DNA of 64,000 nucleotides from Pontederia crassipes (Eukaryota > Streptophyta > Magnoliopsida > Commelinales > Pontederiaceae): NCBI GenBank assembly GCA_030549335.1, contig CM060186.1, forward strand, positions 19,025,189-19,089,188. The letters run 5' to 3'. Made by a program: the position numbers and the translations under genes. Below, one piece after another: positions 33,733 through 45,663 of this stretch; the stretch's first letter is position 1; every line of letters starts with the position of its first letter. Below the pieces are notes generated by a model. That model did no database searches. It was not told where the DNA came from and worked only from the letters and a program-made list of their open reading frames with translations.

Positions 33733-34322
33733 AAAGAAAATAAGAAGGAAGGGTAGTACGGGAATTTAACAGTCCATGCACCTGTTTTTAAAATAAGAAT
33801 AAAAAAAGAAACCTTGAAACATATAATGAGATCATACTCTAATTATTTGTCCAGAGCAACTTTATTCATCGTAATTTTTTGTACATTATAATTAGGAATA
33901 TATTTTAAAATATTATTGCTAATCTTATAAAAATGACATATTATTAAACGTATTTTAATATTTCAGAAGTTCAAATTTTTTGAGATCTAATATGTTATAT
34001 TATTTTTAGCTCCCCCCCACCACCAAAAAAAAAACATTTTATTCGTTAAAAATGGAATTAACATCCATAGCAAATTGCGAAAAGATCCATTAAAATTTAA
34101 AGCTAATATATTATTATATTTTAGTATTTGAAAAATCTGGATGCTTGAAGTTCAATTTATTGTATATTTTAATTTTTTGATACATTTGTTTCTTCACAAT
34201 TTACGATGCAATTTAAAAATTAAATATATATTATTAAATATTATTTTCGACCTATTCACACTCCCTCCGTACCAATCTCCTCGTTCTCGCTCGCTTCCCT
34301 CTTCACTCTGTCTTTCCTCCTC
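33733..34322. other. Upstream flank of NAC D, to the end of the duplication
   Basis: Aligns with 14215-14820 with a few percent differences and indels. Similarity ends in the CT-rich stretch near 34320. No gene seen. Confidence 0.6.
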
Positions 34323-34810
34323 GAAAGTTTCGACGGGTGGCATCTGTCGAAGGCTTTGACGGGTTACACCACTTCGACGGGAGAACTCCCGTCGGAACTA
34401 TCGATAGGTTCTCCCGTCGGAACCTACGAAGGGTCGAACCCTCCCTTCTCCGATTTTGGCAACTTGCTTAGGAGCTTCCAGAGGCAAAATCCATCAGAAG
34501 CTTCGAAGGAAGTCAGTGCCTTCTTAATTTGTGGCGGGTTTTGTCTATCACAAATTTCGAAGGACGACCTTTCCTTCAGAATTTTCGATGGAGTTTACCC
34601 GTAAAAAATTTTGAAGGCAAACTAGTCATCACGGACTGCCGTCGAAAAATCGGAAGGGACATTTGACAACCATCGATAACTCTTTCCAACGTCTTTGTTT
34701 CTAATTGACTATTGACCATCGGAAAATCTGTCAGAAGAGCATATTTGCAATGGATTTTGAAGGTTTTGTTATGGATATATCCGTCGCAAAATTGTAAATT
34801 TCTTGTAGTG
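34323..34810 (-). mobile_element. CACTA-type transposon end fragment
   Basis: Ends ATTTCTTGTAGTG at 34810, i.e. CACTACAAGAAAT on the minus strand, the terminal sequence of CACTA elements. The 480 bp before it carry many short words around TCGACGG, TTCGAAGG and GTCGGAA in both orientations, as in subterminal repeat arrays bound by TNPA-type proteins. The motif differs from that of the elements at 46773 and 63352, so this is another family. The other end is missing: the left side abuts the duplication edge near 34322. Confidence 0.65.
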
Positions 34811-35468
34811 GTACACATGCAACGACTAGAGAATAAAGGTGTCAGTGTCGAGATGTACGATCGAAGTTTCAAAAACAAGGAATCATCTCTCGAAAACAAA
34901 AAAATGGTAATCTCTCAGCATATCCTAGCACGACCCAACCTTTCGGTTCACATGCCTTAACTAAGAAATTAGATCACCCTCTCGGGAGAGAATCATTGCT
35001 GTCAAAGGTTATCCGAACTGAACATACAGATTTCAACAAAAATAGGAAAACAAGTAAGCGAAAGGCAAACTCGCATTGTGCCTTATTGAATGAACTTAGC
35101 TCAAGCTTCTCACCTCTTGGTTTTGAAGCTTGAACTGAGGAAGATGCAACCCTCTCAGGCCAAAGAGCAATGGGTCAACCCATCAAAGAAAACATAACCG
35201 ACAATCCAAAATGACATCATAACACCACAGCAAATACTAGAACAATAAACATAAAACATAAGGACAACCTCCCTTTCAACCTCCTTATCTCAGCAAAATG
35301 GAATGGGTTAGGGATTGTGTTGGAAGATGTCTTTCTTTGGCAGCCTCTATTGCTCTTTTATAGCCTTAGAGTATTATGCCACCTATCCACTCAGGTACAT
35401 GCTCTCTTATTTTGTTTTGTCCACTTTTTTCAGTCAAAGGAATATGCTTGTGGAATCCTAAAGCTCCT
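34811..35468. other. Unassigned, probably old LTR-element DNA
   Basis: No coding potential. A 'gctcttttatagcc' stretch near 35352 resembles a TATA region of an LTR. The sequence continues at 43919 after the gag-only element that split it. Confidence 0.4.
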
Positions 35469-37119
35469 TGATGCGTAAAATGATGTAGCAAAATAAATCA
35501 CTAGTAAGTGCACAACTCGCTCAAGTAATATAAAAATTAGGAGTAAGAGTGTCGAACCCACGAGGAATATTATTAACTCAATATCTGAATTTATAAATTA
35601 ATAAGAGAGGAAAAACATGGATTTTTGGAAATAGGTTTTGTAAAAGTAAATTAAAATAAAGAAAGCAAGGTAAGATAATGTAGTGGTGTTGAAGTTAGGC
35701 CTTAGGATGAAAATAGATCAGGAAAAATATTTGAACCATAAAAAATAAATTTAATCTTTAAAGATGAAATATAGTCTCCCTAAAGTAATTTAACATGATT
35801 AACTTGTGGTCTCCATGGCTGGCATCCCTCAATCTAAGCATGTAGAACTATCTTAAATGAATAAGAATTGAAGTCTCTACGACTGGTACCCTCAAATCAT
35901 ATTAAAATTAAGATGCATTAAATTGGATTCTCTAGACTATTAATCACTTCACAAATTGGTATAGATTAATAAACCACATAAATTTGATTCTCCACACACT
36001 AGTTATCAAATTTATTAAAATTAGTATAATGAATTCTGAAATCAAACACTCCACAAACTGGTATAGCCTAATTCAAAAATTCAATTAACTAACATAAAAG
36101 CATTAAGCACAATTAACAATTGATCAAAAAAGATTAAAACAAATAAAATAGGGTCCAAACATTTCCCTTCAATTAATAATCTTCTAAAATAATAATCCTA
36201 AAAACATGGAGTTCATCCTAGAAATTCCGGAGAGATAATAAAATACAAACTATAAAAATTGGAAGAATTACACCCAAAACAAAAGTAGAAATCTCGAATT
36301 GGGCAGACAGTCGGGCAGCCTCTCGGACTTCCAGTCGTTGCACCTCTCTCCTTTCGATCGAAGCCTGCAGAGCTCACGACCCGCTGTGGAAGAAGACCTG
36401 AACTTCAGAGCACCCAATGGGGACGACGATTTCTTCACGTATTTATAGGTGCGGACAGCCTTCAATTTGATCACGGTCATGATATCGTACGGTCGAATTT
36501 AATTTTGTGAGATAGAACTTGACTTTTAAATCTCGGCCACGATAAAACTTTATCCATTTAGCGCCTGATGATAAACTTTTCTTGATAATTCTCGGCCACC
36601 AAACTTGCCCAATGATTTGAGTTTTCGATCGCGAAGCTAAATTGTTGGTTAAGGATAAAAATTCATATTTGATTTGCGGCCGATAGACTCAATGCATGAT
36701 GTGTTTTGCGCCCCTAATCAACTTCTCAATGCTTTATCGCCCAATGATACATCTTCATCTCCATTACGGTTGGACTTTTACGGTCGATAATCTTGATTGG
36801 TGATGACATTTTGCCCCCAAGATAAAGGTTCTTATTTGTATCTCGGCTGATAATCACTTTGTATCGACCGATAAACTTACACTCTTAGTTGTATTTCGCC
36901 CGATAATCCTCGGATAATCGTGTATTTGGCTCTCATGCAAAATAATTATCAAATTTTAATTAATCCATCCACAATTAAGATATTCAAAGATTTAACAATA
37001 AAAATCGATAAATCCAGAATTACGACTAAAAGTGTCTAAAAATGATGCATGCCATGATCAAATTATAGAAAAATTAATTAAAATAATAAACTAAAATATG
37101 TTATATTTTGCATGCATCA
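35469..37119 (-). repeat. 3' LTR of the gag-only element
   Basis: 1651 bp. On the minus strand a TATAAATA box (complement of about 36440-36449) marks the likely LTR promoter. The stretch 36480-36930 has scattered 'ctcggccacgataaa' and 'cggtcgataatc' words, the LTR version of the element's CGGCCG motif. Confidence 0.85.
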
Positions 37120-39000
37120 AACTTTCATAAGCTTAAAGTCTTGCTTGTCCTCAAGCAAAAACTCAAAGCAAGGTTCAAGAAAGTTCCATCATAGCCTCCA
37201 CATTGTCACCTGACTAATTTCCTCACACAATTCTTCTACACATCAACTACTCAGCATCTTATCATTTTTCATGCACTTAGTTTCATAGAGGTTCTGAATG
37301 CTACACAAATTTAAACAATCTCAAATTCAGCCTTGTAGAAAAATAAATAGTCTGTCAAATAATAGCATTAATATTGAATACATAAGTCCTAATTGAGCTT
37401 AAAACTTTTTCTTTTTCTTTTTTTTACTTTTATTTTCAATCATTTTAAAAGTTCTAATATTCAAGCAGGATTGCACAAGGAAGTCCATGTCGCAGGCTTT
37501 GGACTGATAACTCACAGACTAGATGGCCTTAGGGCAATAGGTGATAAGGCACTCCTCGAGTTTACTTGTCCGAACAACTAAGGTTCTGAATGAAGAGTTC
37601 GAACTTAGCCATGTTTCAGTACTTTGTGCTTCTCCATATTCCACAAGATGGTCCATGTAGCAGGCTTTTGATCGATGGATCCCAGAGCAGTTGCCCTTAT
37701 GTCGTCAGATATGAACCCCTACGGATCTAATTATCCGAACACACATTGGTTCCAGATAACACTTTTGTACCTACACATAACTTTATTCTATTTTTTTCAC
37801 TATTTTTTTCACATTTTTTTTAAGCTCAAGGAGTACTTAATATGGTCAATACAAAGGCTACTACTATCAAGACTTAAAATAAATAAATAAAAAGGCATGA
37901 ATATGATTTTGTCGTCTAGACATTCATAATTCTATTTAGCATAGGCACACAGTCCATAAGTTTGATACTAAAATAGCAAGTGATAAGAACGAAAAGCATT
38001 CAAATTTCATCAATTAACAACATGTCTTTGAACTTTTACTAAAAGATAATTAAGACAGTAAGACGAAAGTTAGTAAGATGGTAGCAAAATAAATGCATGC
38101 AATGGTATTTTTGAGAAAATTTTCAATTTTTTTTAAAAAAATTAGATAAATGCATACATAGGCGAGTAAAAAGAAAAATAAGGAAAAATGCAATGCATGA
38201 AATGCAAACTCCCCCAAACTTGAACCAGACACTGTCATCAGTGTTAGGCCAACAAGGGAAAGAGTGCAAATAATATGGATAAACTAAAGAAATGAAAATA
38301 AAGAAAAGAGGAAAGATACAACCGAATTTATTGTCAGTGGGGTGGTGAAGTACTTGGCCTCGGCCTCAATATATATGTCGGTGGAGAGATGCTCGGCCAA
38401 TACGAAGACATGTCGATGAAGGTGTCGGCCGCAAAAGCTGAAAAGACTCGGCCGAGATTCTTGTGGAAGTGTTATGAACTTCTCGGCCGCAAATGGTGTC
38501 GGTGGAGAAGAGATGTCGGCCACAATTGACAGAGAGGGATTTGGCGGCCGATAAATGATGGCTCTCTTCCTCAATAGTTGAGATCTCGGCTCGATAAGGT
38601 GAAGCTTGGTCATAACGTGTTGTGGATGAAGATCTCGGCCGAGATTGGAGTGGTTGCTTATGAATGGTTTCTCGGCCGCAACTAAAGAAAGAGGGCCGCA
38701 ATCATAGGTTGGAGATCAGCAGCTGTGTTTCCGACCGGTCAAATCCATTGGAGTGCGGGCACAAAACTTGATAACTCGGTGTCTAACATGTCTGACGTGT
38801 CCGAAGTTCTCTCCTCGCACATAAATTAATTAGATGACTCCATAAAAAAATAATAAAATGCTTAAATAAAATAAAACAAAACTATCACCAAAACTAATTC
38901 TATCTAACTAAGATATTAGTTAACAACTAATTAGAAAAATAAAAAAAGATAGAAATAGTTTTGATTTATAGTCGTCAGCTTGACTTAGTCCTGATGAAGA
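37120..39000 (-). other. Noncoding 3' region of the gag-only element
   Basis: In autonomous Gypsy elements pol would sit here; only noncoding DNA is seen. The part next to the LTR has a conserved 'cttgcttgtcctcaagcaaa' stretch that recurs in related remnants (9446, 28290, 45775). A cluster of CGGCCG words is at 38350-38720. No clean polypurine tract is visible. Confidence 0.6.
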
Positions 39001-40380
39001 TCAAGGCTCATTTTGCTTTTCTCCCTTTGGATTTTTCTCTGTGTTGCTTGGGAGAGAGCCCGGTGTACGTCCAGTCAGTTGTGTCATCATCTGGCCTAAT
39101 TGTCTTTCCAAATTTCGAATTGATGCATTCTGACTCGTGGCTCGAGATTTCATATTCTTTTGCAATGATATCATGGTGTCTATGATCTGTGCCATCATCT
39201 CCTGCATGTGATTTGATGATTGATATTGGGAAACATCAAGTTGCCTTTTCAGTAGATAATCTTTTGATGGACCAGAAGGTTGGCCTTGATTCTGATTATA
39301 GGCAAACTTCGGATTGTGTCTCCAACCATAATCGTTGCTCTTGAAAAATGGGTTGGAAATAAAGTTAGCATTTTTAATTTGATTTGAACTTGAAGTGTTA
39401 CCTGTAGGGCTATAATTGCTTGAATTTTCCATTAGTGACATCATCTGCTCGAATTTTTGATTAAGAGACTCCAACTGAGCCACTATTTCCAAAGATTGTA
39501 TTCCTTGTGCAGCATGTACATCATGAGTTCGGCGAGATGGTCTTCTTTCTTGGCTTGACTTGAGGGCTACAGCTTTAATTATATCCTGTATCTCACTAGG
39601 ACGTTTAGATCCCAGCACTGTCTCTCTTGCTGATTGGTCGAGCTTATCTTGATTCGTAACTCGCAATCCATGATAGAAATCATCCATCATTTGCCACTTT
39701 TGGAATCCTATTATTAGGAACTCTGGCTAACAGTTCCTTATATCATTCCCAGGCCTCATATAATGTCTCATCATCATCTTGAACAAATGCCCTCAGCTCT
39801 CTTCTATATTTGCCTCCTTTTTGTGGTGGACAATATTTTTCAACAAATTTTTCTACCAGCTCCAACCATGAATGAATCAATCCTGCAGGCAAAGTTTTAA
39901 ACCATGTGAAAGCTTTGTCACGTAAAGATTGAGGAAATAATAATAAACGAATAACTTCAGCAAAAATATTATTATTTCTAAAGGTGCTCAGAGTAGCAAG
40001 AAATTTGTCAAGGTGATCGCGATGTCTTCATGAAATTCTCCTCCAAATTGAGATGCTTGTATCATCCTCACGATTGCCAAATTGATCTCAAAATTATTTG
40101 CATTGATTTTAGGCAGACAATGCATGATTTTCGGTCATTATATCTAGCCGAGACATACTCTCTCATAGAAAGTTCTACTTCATCTTCTTGCCGATTATTT
40201 TGTGGCGGAACTAGTTCATTTTGTTGCTCTAGTCTCTGATTGTTGCATGCTTGTTCGGCCATTCTTCTTATATCTCTTCTTAATTGGCGAGCAGTTCTTT
40301 CAATTTCAGGATCAAATTCCAAAATTGGATTTGAACTCCTAGTGCGCTTATTAGAAGATTCCAGGATTGGTTGTGATTAA
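39001..40380 (-). pseudogene. Gag of the gag-only element, frameshifted
   Basis: Reading right to left: an N-terminal piece (40322-40068, EIERTARQLRRDIRRMAEQ), then in shifted frames the retrotrans_gag core (SLRDKAFTWFKTLPAG, SWLELVEKFVEKYCPP, DETLYEAWERYKELL), then a 229-residue piece at 39001-39690 with the Athila/Tat-type tail: Tyr/Asn-rich 'WRHNPKFAYNQNQGQ', a coiled-coil stretch and RNLERQLGQMM ... GSLPSNTEKNPKGE. At least two frameshifts (near 40020 and 39690) separate the parts, so this copy probably makes no full Gag. No CCHC knuckle and no protease follow. Confidence 0.8.
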
Positions 40381-40679
40381 ATATTCAGTATTACCTACAA
40401 CAATCAATTTCCAGTAAGATAAAAGAATAAAATAAAATAATAATAAAAAATATATATACAAGAAGAAAGAAATACAGATAATAGGTCACGAAGAAGTAAG
40501 ATTTAAATCGATAAAAATAAAGAGTCTTTCAGCTATTATAAAAAATTCATTAGGTCATTAAAATTAATGTTTGAGAGGAATTAACTTAATTACGGCCACC
40601 AAAATTCACAAAAAAATTACTGAATATGACGAAAAATAAAACTCAAACACTCGAAATGCTCAAAAGAAACCAATTCAAA

Positions 40680-42010
40680 TGCCAAATATTAATATCTCGA
40701 CCGAAAGTAAATCAATTAGATGGTCGTGAAAATCAAGCACCCGTTCGGCCATAAAACTTGCAGCATAAAATCAATAACCTAATTTGCGGCTGCAAAGTCA
40801 ATAATCAGGGATTAACAAAAATTGTTTTCAGAGAGGATATTAAGATTTGATCGGCCGCCAAACACGAGATTTCGGCCGAAATTATATTAGTAATCTGAGG
40901 CTCATTCGGTCGTAAAAACTATGAAACAATGTTGAGAAGATTAATCAACGTGAAGGTGTAAAACTCATTAAATTACGGCCGAAACAAAATCATCAAAGTC
41001 GGCCGCAATACAAGATGAAGAAAATAATTCATCATCATAGATAGAGTGGAATTTCGGCCGTAAAACTCATGCACTAATGGATTAGAAAATCCAAGGCGTA
41101 AAAGAATAACACGAATGAGATCTTGCAAGACAAATTTCAGAAAATTATCGGCCGCAAAATATAAGAAGGTTTGTCGGATAAACAGAATCTTTTGCGGCGT
41201 AAAATTTTTTCTTTTTCGAAGTCATTAAAGCCGAAATGAGGTCAAATCAAACTTATACGTTCAGGAATATTTTACGTCTGAAATGAAGTCGACAACCTTT
41301 GGCCGTAAAACAGAACAGGTTTCGGCCAAAATAAAAATTAAATGAAACTGGAGAATTATGTATTACACCAATTCTTTACATCGATAGATGAATCATTACG
41401 GCCGAGAAAGAGAAATTCATATTTGCGTAAATCGACAAAGTGAATTAAGTCGAACGTGATCCATTACGGTCGAGAAAGAATAAACCACAAATAAACTGGC
41501 CGACATAAGGTCGTAAGATGGCGTAAAAACAAATGTTCATGGTATATCAACTGCAAAACAGATTAAGAGATCAATTTTCGGCCGCAAAATCATGCACGAC
41601 TGAGATGAAAATCAAAGGCGCAAAATGACTAACATGAGATTTCTGCGGGAGATATGTCGCAAAGAGACTTCAGAAAATTATCGGCCGCAAAACTTCTTAA
41701 TCAATCCAATGCGCATAGAAAGAAATCAATTTGATCATTTAAAAGAAATATTTTTCTATTGCGGGCGCAAACTCTTTTTGAATTCATAAAAGATGAAACG
41801 AGGTTAAAATTCTACGGCCGCAAAACCAAATAAAATGTACTTCTTGGTCGATAACTAAATCAAACACAATTGAAATCAATGTTGCGGCCGCAAATTTGAA
41901 AGTTTAGAGGTCAGAATCGATACATTGCGAGGCCGTAAAATCAGTAAAGCCGACAAAATTAATCACGATAATCACGGTCGCAAAAACATAAGTCGACAGT
42001 AATCCGAAAA
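40680..42010. repeat. Leader region with ~25 dispersed TCGGCCGCAAAA-type motifs
   Basis: Between the primer site and gag, about 1.3 kb carries roughly 25 variants of a 12-bp word: CGGCCG preceded by AT/TT and followed by CAAAA or TAAAA, all in the same orientation and about 50 bp apart on average with irregular spacing. Examples begin near 40856, 41000, 41057, 41146, 41578, 41682, 41812 and 41884. The words in between are not conserved, so this is not an ordinary tandem repeat. Confidence 0.8.
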
Positions 42011-42221
42011 ATCCGTAAAGCACTAGCCGAAGTCAACCATTTTAATCTAAAATGTCGCGACCTTTATCTGCAAAAGAAAAAATATTACATTATTTACACA
42101 AATAATTAAAACAATAAAAATAAAAAATATTTATAGGGAACTTATTTATAGAAAATTATTTACAATTTATTTACATCTCCTAATAATTCATAAAAATCAG
42201 AAATTAATTAATACAATATTC

Positions 42222-42237
42222 CCCGGCAACGGCGCCA
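42222..42237 (-). other. Primer-binding site complementary to tRNA-Asp
   Basis: The plus strand reads CCCGGCAACGGCGCCA, the 3' end of plant tRNA-Asp; the primer site is its complement on the minus strand, six bases from the LTR. This primer is usual for Athila/Tat Gypsy elements. Confidence 0.85.
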
Positions 42238-42243
42238 AAAACT

Positions 42244-43918
42244 TGATGCGTAAAATGATGTAGCAAAATAAAATCTCTAGCAAGTGTACTAGTCGCTCAA
42301 GTAATATAGAAATTAGGAGTAAGAGTGTCAAACCCACGAGGAATATTATTAACTCAATATCTGAATTTATAAATTAATAGGAGAGGAAAAACATGGATTT
42401 TTGGAAATAGGTTTTGTAAAAGTAAATTAAAATAAAGAAAACAAGGTAAGATAATGTAGTGGTGTTGAAGTTAGGCCTTAGGATGAAAATAGACTAGGAT
42501 AAATATTTGAACCATAAAAGATATATTTAATCTTTAAAGATGGATTAAAGTCTCCCTAAAGTAATCTAACATGATTAACTTGTGGTCTCCACGGCTGGCA
42601 TCCTTCAATCTAAGTATGTAGAACTATCTTAAATTAATAAGAATTACAATCTCCACGACTGGTACCCTCAAATCATATTAAAATTAAGATGCATTTGGAT
42701 TCCCTAAACTATTAATCACTCCACAAACTGGTATAGATTAATAGACCATACAAATTTGATTCTCCACACACTAGTTATCAAATTTATGTAAATTATTAAT
42801 TTCAGATAAATCAATTAAAATTAGTATAATGAATTCTGAAATCAAACAATCCACAAACTGGTATAGCCTAATTCAGAAATTCTATTAACTAACATAAAAG
42901 CATTAAGCACAATTAATAATTGATCAAAAAAGATTAAAACAAATAAAATAGGGTCCAAACATTTCCCTTCAATTAATAATCTCCTAAAATAATAATCCTA
43001 AAAACATGAAGTTCATCCTAAAAATTCTGGAGAGATAATAAAATACAAATTATAAAAATTGGAAGAATTACACCCAAAACAAAAGCAAAGATCTCGAATT
43101 GGGCAGACAGTCGGGCAGCCTCTCGGACTTCCAGCCGTTGCACCTCTCTCCTTTCAATCGAAGCCTGCAGAGCTCACGACTCGCTGTGGAAGAAGACCTG
43201 AACTTCAGAGGACCCATTGGGGATGACGGTTTCTTCACATACTTATAGGTGCGGACACCTTCAATTTGATCACGGTCATGATATCGTACGGTCGAATTTA
43301 ATTTTGTGAGATAGAACTTGACTTTTAAATCTCGGCCACGATAAAACTTTATCCATTTAGCGCCTGATGATAAACTTTTCTTGATAATTCTCGGCCACCA
43401 AACTTGCCCAATGATTTGAGTTTTCGATCGCGAAGCTAAATTGTTGGTTAAGGATAAAAATTCATATTTGATTTGCGGCCGATAGACTCAATGCATGATG
43501 TGTTTTGCGCCCCTAATCAACTTCTCAATGCTTTATCGCCCAATGATACATCTTCATCTCCATTACGGTTGGACTTTTACGGTCGATAATCTTGATTGGT
43601 GATGACATTTTGCCCCCAAGATAAAGGTTCTTATTTGTATCTCGGCTGATAATCACTTTGTATCGACCGATAAACTTACACTCTTAGTTGTATTTCGCCC
43701 GATAATCCTCGGATAATCGTGTATTTGGCTCTCATGCAAAATAATTATCAAATTTTAATTAATCCATCCACAATTAAGATATTCAAAGAATTAATAATAA
43801 AAATCGATAAATCCAGAATTACAACTAAAAGTGTCTAAAAATGATGCATGCCATGATCAAATTATAGAAAAATTAATTAAAATAATAAATTAAAATATGT
43901 TATATTTTGCATGCATCG
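42244..43918 (-). repeat. 5' LTR of the gag-only element
   Basis: 1675 bp; the last base has changed (CG instead of CA). A short stretch near 42785-42815 is absent from the other LTR, which otherwise matches throughout. Confidence 0.85.
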
Positions 43919-44430
43919 CTCCTTTCTTGGTTGTCTCCCTCTTTACTTTAAGTTGGGATTCAAACTTGCCACTTGTCAATTTGTTCACCTACTCCTTTAT
44001 TCACGTCTACCTATAAAGTGTAAAGGAAGCTTCCTTCCTTTAGTGCAAAGGGGAATATGTCAGTTGATATGAAAAAGTATATGCTACCTCGGTGAATTGT
44101 GTTGCTTCATCTTGAATCAACCTATGTATCCAAATGGTGGCACCTCTGTCCTGAGTGCCCCCACTTCAATTCTTTTGCCCAAAATAGTGCTAAAGAAAGT
44201 TTCCTTGCTCTAACGCAAAAGAGTCTGTATGTTGCAAGGGCTCTTTCTCTAGTTGCATATTTTTTCTAAGGCAGGAAATGATGATATCTGCCAACATGCC
44301 CTCAGCTTTTGGGATTTCTACATGCAAAGCAATCAAAATAAGAAGTAATGCAGTTCTAAAAATATGAAATGTCACTTTTCCATCAAATGGATGTGGAGAA
44401 ATCATAAAAACCGCAATTAGACAATAAAGT
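43919..44430. other. Unassigned, continuation of 34811-35468
   Basis: Flank of the gag-only element. A minus-strand open stretch (44190-44430) has some protein-like character (ALLLILIALHVEIPKAEGML) that might be a decayed Athila accessory frame, but I cannot support it. Confidence 0.4.
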
Positions 44431-45663
44431 TGTTGGAGTAAAGTTTTAATGCCATATAAAATTATATTTTGATGACCTCGAAAGGTTAAAGTTAAATGTT
44501 GAAAAAGTTTAATAAAAGTGGACACCTTTATGAACTAAACTTTGAGTTAATAATTGACTATGATCTTATTAAATTCTAGATTAATGATGAATATCAAAGA
44601 TATAGAGAATCCTATTAGCTATCCATATAATCCAAGATATGTCATTTGGATAACTATGCAAAACGTTATACTCAAAATAGTGCAGGGCAGTCAACCTGCC
44701 AGTCGGCACAATGAAAGTCAGTCGAGCTTATACCTGTCGAACGATTGAAGATACCGTTAAATCGATCAATACATGAGCTGTCCAATTCTTTCGGTCGACG
44801 TCGAGACTATACCAATCGATGTACCGATCGATGTTGAGACTTGAGATTATACCGGTCGAGTGATCGATCGATAATCCGATCAATTGATCAAGTGCAGAAG
44901 CTGAAGAAATCACACAATGGTCAGATAGACAAGTGTCGATGTGCGGTCAATCGACCTCCGGGTCAAATGAATAGTAATGATTATTTTTGAATGAGTAAAA
45001 TGTGAAAAAAATTTGGACGAATTTTCTACACATTGAAGCCTATAAAATGTGTGCCAAAGTCAGAAGCAAAGGCATCCATCAAAGCATTGAAGAAAAACTT
45101 CGAGTTTTCAAAAGAAGATCATTTCCTTCAGGTTATCATTTTATATTTTCTCTTCTTTCTCTCTTTTCTTCTTGTGAACATTATATTGCAAAAGAGAGAA
45201 ATAATCATTCAGAAAAAATTGAGAGAACTCCTGTGTAAAAGAGGTTCCATATCTTATCTCTTGAGCGAGAGAAAATATTAGCTTCCTAGGATGAGAGGTT
45301 TTCCTTATCTTTCGAAGTGGAGAAAATGTGATTGATGTAAAAGGTTTTCTCTCCCTTCCCCCATTTAGAACAAAGGAAGAAATTTAGTGGAATCTTTGGT
45401 AGTTTCGAGGTCAAAAATTCGGAACGGGGACGTAGGCCAAGGTGTGGCCGAACCTCGTCAACAACCACCGTGTTCATCATGTTTGATTTCTCTCTCTCTC
45501 TCTCCTTCATATATTGTGTTTGTGATGAGATCTAAATTGCATTGATTTAAAATGTTTAAATAATCAATTTTTAGCTTCCGTGACGTATTTTGTGAAATTG
45601 ATACTTTTATTTTAAAACACCAATTCACCCCCACCCCCACTTAGTGCCCTTTTGGATTCAACA
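44431..45663 (+). repeat. Solo LTR, Copia (SIRE-like)
   Basis: 1233 bp starting TGTTGGAGTAAAG and ending GGATTCAACA, flanked by perfect AAAGT target duplications (44426-44430 and 45664-45668). No internal region remains, so it is the product of LTR-LTR recombination. It carries a cluster of 'gtcga' and 'atcgatc' words (44740-44900), a likely TATA box (CCTATAAAATG, about 45040) and a 'caattcacccccac...ttagtgccc' stretch before the end, features I associate with SIRE/Maximus LTRs in plus orientation. Confidence 0.8.

Larger units (their letters stand above)
35469..43918 (-). mobile_element. Gag-only Gypsy retrotransposon (TR-GAG type, Athila/Tat-like)
   Basis: Complete 8.45-kb element with LTRs of about 1.65 kb (TGATGCGTAAAATGATG ... 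TTGCATGCATCA) and perfect 5-bp target duplications CTCCT (35464-35468 and 43919-43923). A tRNA-Asp primer site next to the right LTR gives minus orientation. The internal region has only gag (about 39001-40380); protease, RT, RNase H and integrase are absent, and there is no room filled by other coding. Such gag-bearing non-autonomous elements are known in plants as TR-GAG. The LTRs look about 97% alike by eye, so the insertion is fairly young. Mobility would depend on pol from another element. Confidence 0.85.

Noticed and set aside
34323..34604. Plus-strand open frames near the duplication edge
   Set aside because: They lie in the subterminal array of a CACTA end and have no domain.
42222..42237. 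tRNA-Asp gene
   Set aside because: Only the last 16 bases match tRNA-Asp; it is the primer-binding site of the gag-only element, as at 62103-62118.
44190..44525. 111-codon minus-strand frame
   Set aside because: It crosses the border of the solo LTR at 44431 and so cannot be one old gene; the left part may be decayed element coding, but I cannot name it.
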